Source: Prorocentrum cordatum
Taxonomy: Eukaryota > Sar > Dinophyceae > Prorocentrales > Prorocentraceae
Assembly (NCBI GenBank): GCA_963575745.1
Contig: CAUYUJ010000669.1
Span: 77,501-141,500, forward strand
Direction: 5' to 3'
DNA: 64,000 bases
The position numbers and the translations under genes were made by a program. Positions 39,135-51,759 of the stretch are shown piece after piece (position 1 is the stretch's first letter; each line of letters opens with the position of its first letter). Under the pieces are notes generated by a model that was given only the letters and a program-made list of their open reading frames with translations, ran no database searches and was not told the DNA's origin.

Positions 39135-41822
39135 ATGTTCTTCATGCGTTTGAAAGAATTCGGTTTCTTAGGTGCCGATTTGGGAAACTCGGTGCCGTCT
39201 CTATTTCGTCCCGCTTCGAGGTGGCTTTCGGATATTCTGGAATATGGTTTAAGCTACGATGCGGCCAGGGTCGGCGACGCTGGGGTTCCTCAGGCAATGG
39301 TGGAGACACGTTGGCCTCCCAGATGCTCAGATGCCCTAGTGGAGCCATCTCGGGTCAGCTCTGGCGCCCTGACCGTTCGCGGGGCGATCCGTCCCGCCCA
39401 CGCGGGGCCGGGCTTGATTAGATTCGAGTGTTCCCCCCCGATGTCGAACAGCCACTCTGAAATAACACATGTTTTACGCCATGTTCGCCCGCATGGGTGG
39501 TGGGATTCTTCGCGGGCTTCCACAGTAGGCCGATGGTTGCACGATCCTCGTACGCTGCCTCGTCTGGGAATCCTTTTCATCACTACGCAGGTCATGAGCA
39601 AATTCGAGTACAATTTCATGCGTCCAGGTGATGATATGATGTTGCCTGAGTTTTTGGACAGGTTTGAGAGCCCCATGAAGATTTGCTTATGCAGTTTGGC
39701 CAGACTGCTCAAGACCTGGCACTTCCGCGGCGATTCGCCCTGGAATTTGATGGGCCTGTTGGGCGTTTTCAACGTTGGGGAACCAATGCGACGCTTCGCT
39801 CGGAGGCAGGTGTTATTGTTTTCGGCCGGCATGGCCCACCACTGCGACATGAAGTACAGTTCGCTCGAGTTCCGCCTGCAACGATTGACATCTGACCAGT
39901 GGAGCGCCGATGAGAAGGCCGAAGTTCGCAAAGCATTCTGCGATGCACTACCGTGTTGTCTTTCTTTATTCGGCCGCGGGTTGAAGGCTCGCTTCCCACG
40001 GGAACATCAGCTTGAGAGTGGCGTGGCGGACATCGCCATTTACAATTGGGTCGTCTCCAAGGGATTTACCACGTTGTTATCGGAACGGGGGCACGCTCAT
40101 GAACGGGCTGCGCTGGCTTCGGCAGCGGCCCCAGGCAAGGGTTTCCACCACCACCAGCGGGCGAGCACCATCAACCAAATGCGCCTCATCCATTTGAAAC
40201 GGGGTGGGACCGATCCGTCTCGCCAGGTCGGTTCCGAGACGCGCCAGCCGTTTGATGGTGGTTCTGCTGTTACCGATGACCAGTTCGTAGATCATTTTGC
40301 GGAATTTTTACCCTTGGGTGATCGGCTTCAAGCCGCTGCTGTTTGTTCTGGATGGACTGACATCGTTGCCCATCATTCTCCTCTTGCCGATGGTACTGTT
40401 GAAACGCTCGCTCTGTGTGACCATGCGACGGGTTCAGGTTCGGCTGCCGACGCAGACACGAGAGCAATACGTTCGGGTTCTGGTGGCTCCGTTTATTTAA
40501 CTATATTGAACGCCAAAATGAAAGCATTTAAAAAGGCAATGGGGGGGAGGACTTTGACGCAGGCCGAGATGGACGATGTGACCGAGAAAGCTAACGCTGA
40601 GTACGCAAATCCGGCCTTTCGGAGCACGTACGCGGCAAAGTACCAGTCCCAAGTCCGAGCCAGGCAACAGGGAAGGCAGTCAACACAGAACGGGGAAGCC
40701 GCATCATCCAGTGAGCCACAGATGTACGACCCCCCGCTCGGCATTGGATCTAAAGGGCAACCCCTGGATATGAAACTGTTCATTGCTCGCCATGCCGCGC
40801 GCGGCTTCCCTGGGGACGAGGACGTGTACAGACCGAAGCATGGGTTTGTCATTGGGCAGGCGGACGTGGATGCGCTCGATAAACTCAAAGGAGGCAGCAT
40901 CAAGCTCGGAGCGTGCTGCACCTCGCTGGACGGCATTTGTCGAAACTCCCTGACAGATGTGGGTTCCAGGGTTGTCTCTCAAATTTGCGATTATTTGGGC
41001 GAGTTGACAGCCTCACTGACCAAACCGACAGTTTGCCTGGCAGAGACCCTTGTGATGTTTGAGTGCGTAGGCGACGCCATCCCCCGCGTGGTGCACAGAT
41101 GTTTTTGCATGCTGGTATCTTGTACGATGAAGCCGATTTCGCAGCTGGTTGCGATGAAGGAGTACGCGGGCCGCAACGCGCATGCTGGCGACGCGGAGAA
41201 GCTCTGCTTCCCCTTCCACGTCGATTTCGTTTTTGAAGAGTGCAGGGTTACGAACTCTGGCGAGATCCTCGCAGTCCGCACGGGGGGGCAGCTCGCAAAG
41301 CATTTGGCAAGCATTGGGGAAGATTGGGCGGCTTCTGTGCTCAAGTATACAATTCCAGATCTACACACCCTAGTGACTAGCGAGGTTCTTGGCGTAGAGG
41401 GCGTCCCTGTGCAGATTAGCGGTCGCGGGGTCAGGGTGCGCCGCCCCCAAAAGAAGCATGCTCTCGACCCATTCACGACGCAGCTCGACCTCTTATCCAG
41501 AGGAGGTGATCCAGTTGAAGCGGGTTTGGCAGCTGTCGCGGCCGCTGGTCCTTCTCGCGGGGCTGACGTTGTTGCGCATGCTCTGGCAGATGTTTCAGCA
41601 GGTGCACAGGTGGGCTCCGACAACATTTTTGCCCGTTCACTAAATCAAACCATAGGCCCCAGGATGCCATTACGGAAACAAGCAACAACACGACATTCGC
41701 ATAACGACGGCACCACGTTACAAAAAACATTTTTTCGCAAACTGCCCAAATGTGCCATCACAGAACGTAGCAAACAGCAAGACCGTTTAAACCGAGCCGT
41801 GACAGGGGAATGCACCTGCTGA
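39135..41822 (+). CDS. Transposase-like gene 2, C-terminal half
   Basis: The frame is open for about 895 codons from ATG 39135 (MFFMRLKEFGFLGADLG). Recognisable blocks are SKFEYNFMRPGDDMMLPEF (about 39600), SGVADIAIYNWVVSKGFTTL with SERGHAHERAALAS (about 40015-40115), and STINQMRLIHLKRGG (about 40165). A long helical, charged region follows (AGGRTLTQAEMDDVTEKA type, about 40530-40680). Then comes a mixed alpha/beta domain to about 41470. Composition is even and antisense frames are shorter, so this is real coding sequence. It most likely continues the 35.7-kb block as one protein, with array 1 in an intron or as an insertion. I cannot name a family or place catalytic residues here. The end after about 41610 looks non-conserved. 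Confidence 0.55.
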   Translation: MFFMRLKEFGFLGADLGNSVPSLFRPASRWLSDILEYGLSYDAARVGDAGVPQAMVETRWPPRCSDALVEPSRVSSGALTVRGAIRPAHAGPGLIRFECSPPMSNSHSEITHVLRHVRPHGWWDSSRASTVGRWLHDPRTLPRLGILFITTQVMSKFEYNFMRPGDDMMLPEFLDRFESPMKICLCSLARLLKTWHFRGDSPWNLMGLLGVFNVGEPMRRFARRQVLLFSAGMAHHCDMKYSSLEFRLQRLTSDQWSADEKAEVRKAFCDALPCCLSLFGRGLKARFPREHQLESGVADIAIYNWVVSKGFTTLLSERGHAHERAALASAAAPGKGFHHHQRASTINQMRLIHLKRGGTDPSRQVGSETRQPFDGGSAVTDDQFVDHFAEFLPLGDRLQAAAVCSGWTDIVAHHSPLADGTVETLALCDHATGSGSAADADTRAIRSGSGGSVYLTILNAKMKAFKKAMGGRTLTQAEMDDVTEKANAEYANPAFRSTYAAKYQSQVRARQQGRQSTQNGEAASSSEPQMYDPPLGIGSKGQPLDMKLFIARHAARGFPGDEDVYRPKHGFVIGQADVDALDKLKGGSIKLGACCTSLDGICRNSLTDVGSRVVSQICDYLGELTASLTKPTVCLAETLVMFECVGDAIPRVVHRCFCMLVSCTMKPISQLVAMKEYAGRNAHAGDAEKLCFPFHVDFVFEECRVTNSGEILAVRTGGQLAKHLASIGEDWAASVLKYTIPDLHTLVTSEVLGVEGVPVQISGRGVRVRRPQKKHALDPFTTQLDLLSRGGDPVEAGLAAVAAAGPSRGADVVAHALADVSAGAQVGSDNIFARSLNQTIGPRMPLRKQATTRHSHNDGTTLQKTFFRKLPKCAITERSKQQDRLNRAVTGECTC

Positions 41823-42324
41823 CGGGCCTGCCCACGACAACGAGGTCACGCTCGACCATGAGGTTGTTTGCGGGGACGCGGAGCTCTGGGACGAGCTCGT
41901 GCACGCGGACGAGAATGACGAACACGACGGTGCTGGCGAGCCCGTCGCAGGAGCTGCCGCGATGCTGCACGCTGCGTTGGTAGAGCCCACGGAATTGGAT
42001 GATGAGCCTGCGGCTGTCGATCCTCCTGTGCCACCGCCCGCAGTTCCTGCCATAGTGGGGCCAGACGGCGATGGATATTTCTGGCGAGACGGCTACAAGA
42101 TAGGACGCATCACACCTCAGTTCCGTGGTTCGCAAGGCGTGAAATGTTATTTGCACCGTGCGTGTTCTCTGCCGATCCCAATTCGCAAGATGCCGAGTGC
42201 TGACCGTGTCAGGGAATGGCTTGAGATGGCCGAGTTGTGGACGCCAGCAGACACCGGCCCAACCTACACTGCGAAAAGGGATGCGCACATGACGGCCTTG
42301 AGGCGGATTCGGGACGAGGCGTAG
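41806..42324 (+). CDS. Transposase-like gene 2, C-terminal Cys/His module
   Basis: A frame different from the preceding block opens at about 41806 (PADGPAHDNEVTLDHEVV). It passes through an acidic Pro-rich linker to DGYFWRDGYKIGRITPQFRG and KCYLHRACSLPIPIRKM, and ends TALRRIRDEA with TAG at 42322. Its layout (aromatic strand, basic strand, Cys-x-x-His-x-x-Cys, helix) parallels block E of gene 1, suggesting the same terminal zinc-like fold. The change of frame implies an intron ending near 41805 or a frameshift; no in-frame ATG is needed if it is a terminal exon. Confidence 0.5.
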   Translation, partial: GNAPADGPAHDNEVTLDHEVVCGDAELWDELVHADENDEHDGAGEPVAGAAAMLHAALVEPTELDDEPAAVDPPVPPPAVPAIVGPDGDGYFWRDGYKIGRITPQFRGSQGVKCYLHRACSLPIPIRKMPSADRVREWLEMAELWTPADTGPTYTAKRDAHMTALRRIRDEA

Positions 42325-43901
42325 CATCGCGAGCGCTGTATTACTTGTGCACGCGGTCTTGCACCGTTTCCCCGGACGAGGGCGCTGAACACAAAAAACA
42401 TGCATGTAGTAAGTTTTGGACATGGTCCGAATGGTTCCCCTCCTGGCGCAACAGGACTGTTTAGTCAAACACATCTCGGCAACGTGCTCAGAATGCTGAA
42501 CGTCCTATTCACGGTGCGGCCCATGCCGAACACCTCATGGCTTAATCCATCTCAGTTTGCAGCCCGCAGCCTGTGGCACAGCCAATCGCCAACCTATTTC
42601 TTGCTGCCCCCACGCGCAGGGATTTTGATAATGGGCGCAACACATGCGTTAACTTATGGATGGCGCAGCCTACGGCGCGACCCATGGATGGCGCAACAGT
42701 CTGCTTGGTGGAACCCTCAGCGCGCAAACAATGGCGAATATCATGTGTAAGTTGGTGTTGGGGGCGTGTAGGGCTGGGGTGGCAGGTGCTGTGCGTCTTG
42801 GGCCTCTGGGGTCGCGGAAGCGGCAGGCAGGCGACACCAGCCGCGCGCCGCGCACTGCCCGAGGCCCCTGGAGAACAGGGGGGCGCGTAGGGCAGGAGTG
42901 GCAGGTGCCCAGCCGCCTCCAGCTCGCGAGGAGTCATTGTTTCTCCTGTTTGAGTTTCGAGCGCCTCTTGGAGGCAGTTTGAGTTTCGAGCGCCTCGGGA
43001 GGCGCCTCTTGGAGGCAGTTTGACCTTCGGGCCGTCTGTGGGCGCACGTATTTCTCGGCACCAAGGGGGTGACGCAGGGTTGCGGGCGGTCCTTTGCAAT
43101 CGTTCAGGGCGGTGGCCTTTAAAATTGCCACGGCGGTTTCTGCTTATGCGTTTCTTGACCCAGGGGGCGTTAGTCAGTCGAGAATCGTCCATTCGACTAT
43201 GCAGACGGCGACCGTGTAGACTGCCAATGGAATCTGTGCAACAACGCTTCGCCGCGCAGCGAATGTGATTTTACGTTTTTTCGTTTTCATGGGCCCTCTC
43301 TGGGGAGGAAGGCAAAATTGGCGGATTAGAGGGACGAGGATCAGGAGGGGGAGGGGGAGGGTCAAACGCAGGAGGAGGTGGAGAGAGGGGAGGAGGAAAA
43401 GGAGACGTGCGATGACGAGGAGGAGGAGGAGGAGGAGGAGGAGGAGGAGGAGCAGCAGTGGGTGGCCAAGGGGACGATGATCTCGAGGACGAGGACAATA
43501 AGGAAATAATGAAGAACACACGCATGCCTGGCGGCAAACGGACGCTCCATTAGCGCCAACAGTCCAATTGACCGGAGAGTCCGCATCCGCGGTCCCAGCT
43601 TCTCCTGCTTCATGCGCTGCGCGTTTCATGCCAACGCTTCGCGGTAGATGCATTGGTAGTGGTTTTGGGCGAGGCGGTCTAGGGGCTCTCCCCATTTGGG
43701 TCGACGGCTGACCATTAGGAAAGGGTGGTTTCGGTGGCCTCGACGGCGCGCCACCCCCATTGCAGTGGCGAAGGAGATAACGATCTTGAAGGCGATCATG
43801 GAGTGCTGTTCAACAAAATGTTGGCGGCAATGCTGGTAGCGGGGCTTGATGTTTGATTATGTTGTTACGCCCCTCCCCAGGCCGGGGCTCACGGTGCAAT
43901 G
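42325..43901. other. No gene recognised; short tandem and GAG repeats
   Basis: Two tandem units starting GTTTGAGTTTCGAGCGCCTC lie at 42948-42976 and 42977-43017. A GAG run lies at about 43408-43450. The rest consists of conflicting short frames. Confidence 0.6.
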
Positions 43902-44334
43902 GGCGCCCCGCGAATTCTGCAGACGCAGGCTTGTTAACGTTATCGGCTCAAGGCGAAGGTTCAAGGGTCAGGAGCTGTACCCCCTTAAATTCCCGATCGC
44001 GCCAGTACCCCCTTAAATTCCCGTACAGCATCGACCACCGCACAGACGCCAGAGACGCGCATACCACCTTACAGACGGGAGGTCTCGACCAAACGGTTAC
44101 CAGCCATAACATGTTACAGCGTGCTCGCGCACGCGGGAGAGTTGGACCACGCGCTTACCAATCCAGGCAGTGCAACCGCTCTCATACAGGTTGTGGGGTC
44201 TTGACAATGAGATCGGTGGCCATTCGCCGTGCACTTCGCCTCACGCGCCGCCCTCTCCTCTGGCGCCATCCTTCCCCATCCCCTTTTCCCGTGTTCCTCT
44301 CTTTCTTTCTGTTGGTTCTCTCTCTCTTTCTCTT

Positions 44335-44378
<44 letters not shown>

Positions 44379-44526
44379 TCTCTCTTTGTATTTTGGGGGT
44401 TTCTGAATCTCCCCGTCGTTAATCGATCCACGGGTGTAGCGTCTAGTCCTCTTTGCGGTGTAGGTACCTCACCCCCCTGATGGTCAGGCGCTCTTCTACC
44501 GGTCATGACCTTGACCCCCTTCACGG
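43902..44526 (+). repeat. Left terminal inverted repeat
   Basis: Reading inward it contains two identical 18-bp direct repeats, TACCCCCTTAAATTCCCG (43978-43995 and 44006-44023). It then has ordinary sequence, a CT microsatellite (44316-44387), and ends TGACCCCCTTCACGG. It differs from the right arm by scattered substitutions, mostly transitions, and microsatellite length. Confidence 0.92.
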
Positions 44527-46629
44527 TCATGCCACTATTCTCCCATGCGTCCGTCTCCCCCCCCCCATCCGTCGCTCCCTTCCCCTGCCTTCACCCTTCT
44601 CTTTGGCCGAATCCTTGGTGCAAGTTAGCGTGTCTCACGTTCCAGCCTCACGTTCGGGCACCATGGAGGCCGCACTTTATCTTGCCTTACGGTCCTGCCT
44701 TGGGCTCGGGTGCAATACGTGGTGCAAGCTGTCGGGAGTAACGATGTTGCTTCGCGCTCTGTCACTACACGCGGCGCGCGCCGCCGTGTAAGGATCCTGC
44801 TTCACGCTCGGGCACGCGCTTGGTAAGGTCAATCACCCCCGGCCCGATCGGCCAGACGAGAGCGGAACATCACCACGCTTTCTTGCGGCCGATTTGATTA
44901 TCATGTTCTTTATCGCGGGCTCGATTATATATTCTTGGCGTTCCAGTCCTTTCGCTGCTGCACGGCTTAATTGTGCAAATTTCCCGTTCGTTGCGCTGCC
45001 TAGTTTTTGTGAGTTGTTGGTGCATCGCAGTTGTGAGTGGTCACAGCGATCTCAGCACGCTCTTGTTCCCCGAATGTCGCGACAATTTCGTTGCGTCGTA
45101 GGCTGGCGCACTATGCATGTTCATTGATGTATGTTGCCGCTCTGGCGCGTGGTCCTTGCATGCCCGCCGCCGTTGAGGAGCACGTGCGCTTGGGTTGATT
45201 CCACACTGCGTAAGCAAACACAATTTGAGATGGCCCCTACACGACCGAATGACGTGGAGGGCGTCTGCCATGGACTCGGTCGGAGTCGAAACTGCGTGCC
45301 CTGAACCCACCACCAGACATGAATTGAGATGCAGCCCGCCGCCCACCGAAACGATCCGAAATCGTCATGCGCCCACGAGTGCGGCTTCTCGTCCCTTTTG
45401 CCGCGCATGACCCTGACCCCGTTCATTGTCATTAGCCTTCTGCCGTTCGCGAACTTGACCACCCAGACAATTATGATATTGCTCTTCAGATTGCATACGC
45501 ATCAAGTTACAGTGGGGTCTCCGTGCGCATCCACGCCTAACGCATCATTCTTGGCGCGCACGTGCGCGTGCGCGAAGGGCATTCGGGAGTTGTTTCCGAG
45601 ATCCCATGTGGGGCATGGTTACCGCAACTTGTCGCGGCATCGAAAAGACACGGGGGTCCTCTCAGGGCTCTCTGTAGGCCTTCTTGCTGCACTGGCGAGC
45701 CCCACCATGAATATCTGCGTGACCGACTTTCGGCGCGGGGGGCAGCGTGGCCACATGCTAAATTGATCATCGGGCCACCGTGCCTTCAAAGGATGTTGGT
45801 TCCTGGAAGCGCGACCCACTCACGAGGTTCCAGCCTCCTCCAATTCCCCCGCCTCCACGGTTCTTTTTTCGAGATCTAAGCCCTCTAGATTGTTGGTACC
45901 AGCACTCCAGCCAGGAACTCGTCGCAACCTCTTTCACGCTCCTCAAACGAGTTTGGCCATTGAACTTCGCAATCCACCTGAAAACGTCCTCGCGATCTGG
46001 GCCCCCTGCGCTGCTGAAGCAAATGCCTGCCTCGACCCCGGAGCCTCAGAGCTGGATCGCATGTGCCAGGCCACTAGAGCCCCCCGCTCGGCAGCAAGAG
46101 TTGTCCTCCTTCTCCGCCCCGCAGCCCTGCCGATAAGTAAACCAATGTTCCTTATTTGCTTCCTTTCTCTGCAGTGTCCTGCTGATCATCCGCGTCCTCT
46201 TCTCTTCCATATGTATATATATATATGTATATCTATCTCTCTCTCTCTCTCTCTCTCTCTTTCCCGCTCGTGATTTATATTTGCTGTTTTCGTTTTGTTA
46301 TTTTCTCTCTCACGCACTCTCTCCCTGTCTCTCATCGCCCCCCTGTCCCGTCATGTCTTCGCCTGGGGCCCTTCCTTGCATTTTCTTCCTTCATCCTATC
46401 GCTCTTATTCGGCATTTTCCTTTTCCGATTCCTGATTCGTTTCCTCTTGCTTCTCCGCCACCTCCTCTTGCTCCTTTGCCGCATGCTCGTCTCCGTTCGT
46501 CATTCTTTCCCTCGCTCCTAGTAGTCACCCTCGTCGTCGTTGTCGCCGTCCTCCTTGCCGCCTCCCCTCGTAGACACCCTGGCGGGCTACTCGTAGCCTG
46601 CGCCCTGCTACCGAACAGGTATCCCGCCT
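44527..46629. other. Left interior of the TIR element, no gene recognised
   Basis: The stretch includes imperfect duplications starting GGTGCAAG (about 44618 and 44720). A second occurrence of the TIR-end-like word ATGACCCTGACCCCGTTCA lies near 45408. AT and CT microsatellites lie at 46210-46231 and 46236-46260. Frames here are short and overlapping. Confidence 0.6.
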
Positions 46630-47400
46630 GAGACAGCCTGAGACACCTTCGCAGGCATGCGCCTTTTGGGATGCAATCGCATCGCTTGAGACATCCTCGG
46701 GGCCCGCTGCGAACGCAAGCCAGTCGGGCCGCCAAGCCAGGCAGATCGCCCGAGACCTCCTCGTCATGTGGACCCATTGCAATGGTCGCGCCAACGTCTC
46801 GCCTGAGACATCTTCAAGGTCGTAGCTGAAAACACACATGGTCAACAAAGCAAGCCAACCGTTGAAAACATCCACGCGACCCTAACCATTTGCAGAGATG
46901 AAGCTGGCGCATCGCTGGGAACACCCTGTCGAATTACTGCGGAAGCAGGTGGCCGAAGCAGGCGAATTGCTTGAGGCATCGCCAGGTTACATCACCACTT
47001 CATGGGCGCCAGCGGGTTCGTGGAATGCCTTTTGGCGAGCCTCTCTGGCGAGGCTGAAACCAGCGTTTTGCCCGAGACACCCTGGAGCACAAGTCCGAAT
47101 TTTGATTAAATTGCGGTCCGACATTGGCGATCCGTTTGCCTGAACGGCCTGCGATGTGCCGCTGGCGCGTTTCTTCTAGGAGGTTGAGACCAACGCCTTG
47201 CTTGACACATCCTCGAACTCCAGCCCGACAGCACATGGCGATGTAACTTTGAACACCAGAATCGCCTGAGATGCTGCCGCAACATTGGCGTCAAGCGCCA
47301 GGGCGCAAACGGCGCCGCGCGATACCCCTATTACGCGCCCCCGTGGGGAGATTGAAGCCAGCACAGCTTGAGACGCACCCGAAACGTGGCCCGAAACACG
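46630..47400 (+). repeat. Degenerate repeat with a GCCTGAGACATCCTC core
   Basis: Variants of the core recur near 46630, 46686, 46750, 46802, 46970, 47069, 47200, 47268 and 47368, spaced 50-170 bases, with divergent sequence between. It appears to be an old, decayed repeat. Confidence 0.6.
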
Positions 47401-49576
47401 GCACCCGCACGGAGTATCCTCAACAGAATGGCGCGCCGCCTGGAACACCGCCGACATTGATCCTATCGTGAAGGCCGTTCCCGAAGGGTTTATGCGAGTA
47501 GTCGCATCGAGAATAATTTCTCGCGCAGAGTGCACGCTCATAATGACTTTGGGGTGAGCGAGCCCGAGAACGATGTGGGCGGTCGTAAATAAGTTGACGC
47601 TGGTGTAATTTGAACATGTGTGCGAGTGAGAAATGTACTGCATGGTCTTAGGGCCCTTGCGATGTGGGAAAGAGCGAGAACGCAATTGTTGTGGATGTGG
47701 GATAATGGGCATATCGCGCCGCACGCGCGCGTCCAACCGCGCGTTCGCCAATGGCCAAAGCGGCTTCGCAGCTCAATTCGGCGCGCGTGCGCGCGCCGCA
47801 ATCCGCCTATCATCGCCCCGGTCGCAGGCCGACCGCGCGCCTGCCCGCCTTGCCGAAACCGAGCCCTCTGCAGTGATCCGCTTGGCAATTATTTGCACAG
47901 CCAGCGAACATTTTCTTTGTTGTGTACATTCGCCCAGCGGCGCGCGGCGGCCGCTTTCCGCGCGTCGCCAGGCCGTTCGGGGAACGCGCGCGCCAATGCA
48001 TCTGCAATCTTGCACCCTTCAGTCGTTTGCAGGTGAGGCTTCGTTGGGACTTCACCGTCCACGACAGCCCCTCGGCGCAAGGGGGGTTACCCAGCGGGGC
48101 GGGCGTCGCCCGCCCGCGGCCGCAAGCCGCCCGCCCGACGAAATGGGCAACATGCAGGAGGGCGCGCGCGAATGTGGCAACCCTTTCACTGCCGATAACG
48201 CTTGCGCTGGCAGACGAACCAGGGAACTGTCGCGTTGCCCACAACAGATGAATTTCTGAATGTCCCACCGTCGCGCCGTCATCCGACCGTTGTCCACGCG
48301 CCGCCCAAAATGCGCGCACGAGGAATACGTTGGCCCACGCGGCGCCCGTTGAGAGATCAGCGCGGCCACCAGACAAACTCTGCGGCTCTCTTTTCGCTTG
48401 CAGGGAGCGATGTTGACGCGGCGCGCGCACCGCGCGCTTCGCGCTGCTCGCCGATGGCTTCGGTCATGTCATCGCGGGGCGGTCGTGGAGACAACTTCGC
48501 CAGGGCATGTCTTGGCCGCCACTCGGCGCTGTCGCCGCATGCATTTCCACGCGGCGGCACTGGCGTAGCGCGCGACGATGTCGTCAGCGCGCCGCGCGCG
48601 CTCGCGCCACCCTGCGCCAGCCCCCTGTCGGGGAACGCGCGCCGCCGAGGAATGGCCATCTCGCCGCCCGTCGCACGCGATGCGCGGCGCGCGCCCCGAT
48701 CGCCGCTGGCCCGCGATCGGTGCTTGGGCGCCGTGCGGCGGCGACGCGAGCAGGCATGACTGGCTTGCGCTGCGTCGCGGTTTGGCTTGGCTTCAGCGAG
48801 CGCGCCCGCGCTGGGCCAGCGCGGTGCGTCTGCAGCTGCTGACGTCATCCGCCCTCTACGACGTGGCTTTCGCGGGTCATTGCTGAAGCGATTCGCGCCG
48901 CAAAGCAGACGAGTTCACTTCGCGAGAGGGCAGGGGGGGGGGGGGGGCGCGCGCAAGGACGTTTGTTTGGCGGGCGGCGGTTGGGGAGGGGGGGCGGCGA
49001 ACGGAAAGCGCAGCAGTTGAGTTGTCGATTTGTTCTCTCTGGCGCGCGCATGTTCTGCGAAGGCCAAGGCCAGTTCCGCGATGATTCTGCGCGGCTACCT
49101 ATCCTCGCGCGGAGCGCGTTTTTTTCCCGCGCATTGAGCGTCAGCGGGCGCATTGCGCATATTCTGTCTCGGCGAGCACGTGCCCGCGCATGCGCCCGCG
49201 GCACATCGCAGACGACGCGCTGCGTCGGATTGTCTTTGCGCGCGCACGTCCCTCATCATCGCGCGGAGCGCGAGCGATTTTTTTTTTTGACATGAACAAC
49301 AGCGCTACATGTGTTGTGCCGACGGAAACCTGATTTTTTGTCATCCGCAGGGGGGGCGGGGGCGGGGGGCGCGCCTGCGGGTTGCGCCCTCATGGCAGCG
49401 CGCGCGGTCGGCGCGCTTTCCTGTTTGATGACGCGGCATCCGCTGTCCTCTCTCTCTCTCTCTCTCTCGCGCGCTCTCTTTCTTTCGTTTCTCTCTCTAT
49501 TCATATATGCATATATATACACGTATATCGCTATTGTTTTTTTGTTTTGTTTGTATTGTTTTTTTTGTTTTTTTTT

Positions 49577-49637
<61 letters not shown>

Positions 49638-51759
49638 ACCAAACCGTCGCTGCGAGGCGATGGCGCCGCCGCGCAGCTGGCCCCCTTTCAGGGGGCGCTG
49701 CTTCCGCGGGCGGGCGATCCCGACCCCGCGCGCGCGCGTCGACGGGGGCGCAACTCGGCGGGGGCCTCGCGTCGGTTGCGCCGAAAAGCGAGCCCAAACA
49801 AAAACGTCGCATTCGACGCGCGAGACATTCGACGCACGGGAAAAAAGTCTCGCGTCGTGCACGAGACACCCCGCGGCCGCAACTTTTTTTTTGAGGCCGA
49901 AACTGCGACGTTCCATTTATCGTCCGAAATTGCGACGCACGTTCCATTTTTCATCCGAAATTGAGACGCACGTTCCATTTTTCATCCGAAATTGCGACGC
50001 ACGTTCCATTTTTCCCCCCAAGCTGCGACGTTCCATTTATCGTCCGAAAATGCGACGTTCCATTTTTCCTCCGAAACTGCGACGGCGAAGAAAAAAAAAG
50101 TCCACCTCGCTCGCCGATGCACTCGCGTCGAAAAAACAAAATGCGATTTCGGCGGAGTCCACGCCGTCGACAAATTTGAGAAGCGAGTTTCGCGCGCGCG
50201 CCGCGGGCCGCGCCAGGGCGCATTTCAACGCAGAATTTGCGAGTCCCGATGGCCCAGGTTGCCTTCCCCAGTCCGCCGCGCCCCCGCCCCCCCGCCCGAG
50301 CCATCTCCCCCGCGCCCCATCGCCTCATTTCTTGCTTGCGCTCCTTCCCACTGCCCGCCCCGCCTTGCCCCTCCCCGCCGCCGCCGCTGTCGCCTGCTCG
50401 CCATCCGCGCGGCGGCTCTCCGCTTCGCCGTTTCGCCCGCCCCCCCATCGCTCGAGGCCGCTCATCCATTGTGCCAGCCAGCCACCTGCCGCCTCGCGAT
50501 ATGCTGGGCCGGCGGCAGCGTCGCGCGCGAGGGCGCCGCTGGCCGTGGCCGCTCGCAGCTAGCCGGGCATCAAAGTACGGCTTGGTGCACGGGGCCTGGC
50601 GCCCACCCACGCCCCGCGCACGTCGCGCGCGCTCGCTCAGGGCGCCGCATTTCCGCGACGCCAGGAAGAGGGGAGGGAAGGGGGACTGGCGCGCGCACGT
50701 CACGCGCTCGTATCCCGCGGCGGTCGCGGCGCAGCAGGCGCTGCGACTTGCGGGGGAACCCCGCCCCCCATCCACCCCCCGCGCTGGCGTCGCGCGGACC
50801 CACTTTCGCGGCGAAACATTAACCGCAGGCAGCGCGCGGCCCCAGGAACGCCTCTTCATTTCTCGCCAAAGTTGGAATCCGAGGTTTTCCGACGACGGCG
50901 CGTTCGTTTGCACATTGGCCGTTGGAGTGCCACTCTCGCGCGCTAGCGCGCGGATGATCCTGCGCCGCGCCTGGCCCTGCTGCGCGCGCGAGCGCAATTT
51001 TTCGCCAGTTTGCAAGCAGTTGCGCAGCGCGCAGCGTCGCGCAAGTCTCCATTACAACGCGCGCGTGCATCTCCCAAGCCATTGTTTTCAAATCCCGATT
51101 GCACCTGGCAGTATCCGACTACACTTCCCAGCCACTAAGCATCTCGACCGCGCAATGCGTCAGCGCAGTCCCATAGCATGACAGCAGCTCCGCCATGCGG
51201 TTCCCGAGCACGAATTCTCGGTTCGCGTTCGCGTCCGCGGTTGCCCCCCCCACCATCGCCGCCGCGCTCGCACGCGCGCGCGCGCCCCCCCCCCCCCCCC
51301 CGACGCGCAGGATTAGCTCAACTTCGCGTCGCCAGCTCGCACGGCTCACCATGAGTGCCACGCGCGGATGTCATTGCCATTCCATATATCAGAGATACCG
51401 CGCGCCGTCGCTGCGGCCGATGTCTCTTCCACGCGCCATGCGCCGCGCGGCAGGCGCGCAGGGGGAAAGTCGACGCGCATGCGCTCGTGCAAACAAAAAC
51501 AGCATGCGGTCGGTTCTTTCACCCCCCGCACTTGAACTCCGAAGTCGCTCATATTTCTCAAGCCGCTAGACGCCCATGCCATAGACTTTGCGTGAAAAGG
51601 CGGGGCGAGGCGATCATCTCAACGCGGCGCGTTTGAAACCGCTGCGCGGGCACAATGCAGCGCGCGCGTCGCGCGCGCTGCCGCCTGGCTCGCGAGCCTG
51701 CGAGGATCCCCCTGCATAGTTGGAAAACCATTCGGCAACGCTGAGCCGCCAAGTGCGTC
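47401..51759. other. GCGCGC-rich interior of the TIR element, no gene recognised
   Basis: Base composition shifts at about 47.7 kb to dense GCGC and CGCG words. CT and TA microsatellites lie at 49448-49468, 49578-49600 and 49601-49633. Frames of up to about 350 codons are Arg/Ala/Pro-rich in several overlapping phases on both strands, as expected from CG-rich DNA, and show no motifs. Confidence 0.65.
49905..50084 (+). repeat. Minisatellite of 27- and 31-bp units (six units)
   Basis: Six units start GCGACG or GAGACG and contain GTTCCATTT and TCCGAAA in most copies. Lengths run 27, 31, 31, 31, 27, 27; the longer units carry an extra CGCA after GCGA. Apparent proteins across it are repeat translations. 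Confidence 0.9.

Noticed and set aside
49507-51181. Long ORFs of about 310-350 codons in the GCGCGC region
   Set aside because: Arg/Ala/Pro-rich frames are open on both strands because CG-rich DNA lacks stops; they also cross a minisatellite.
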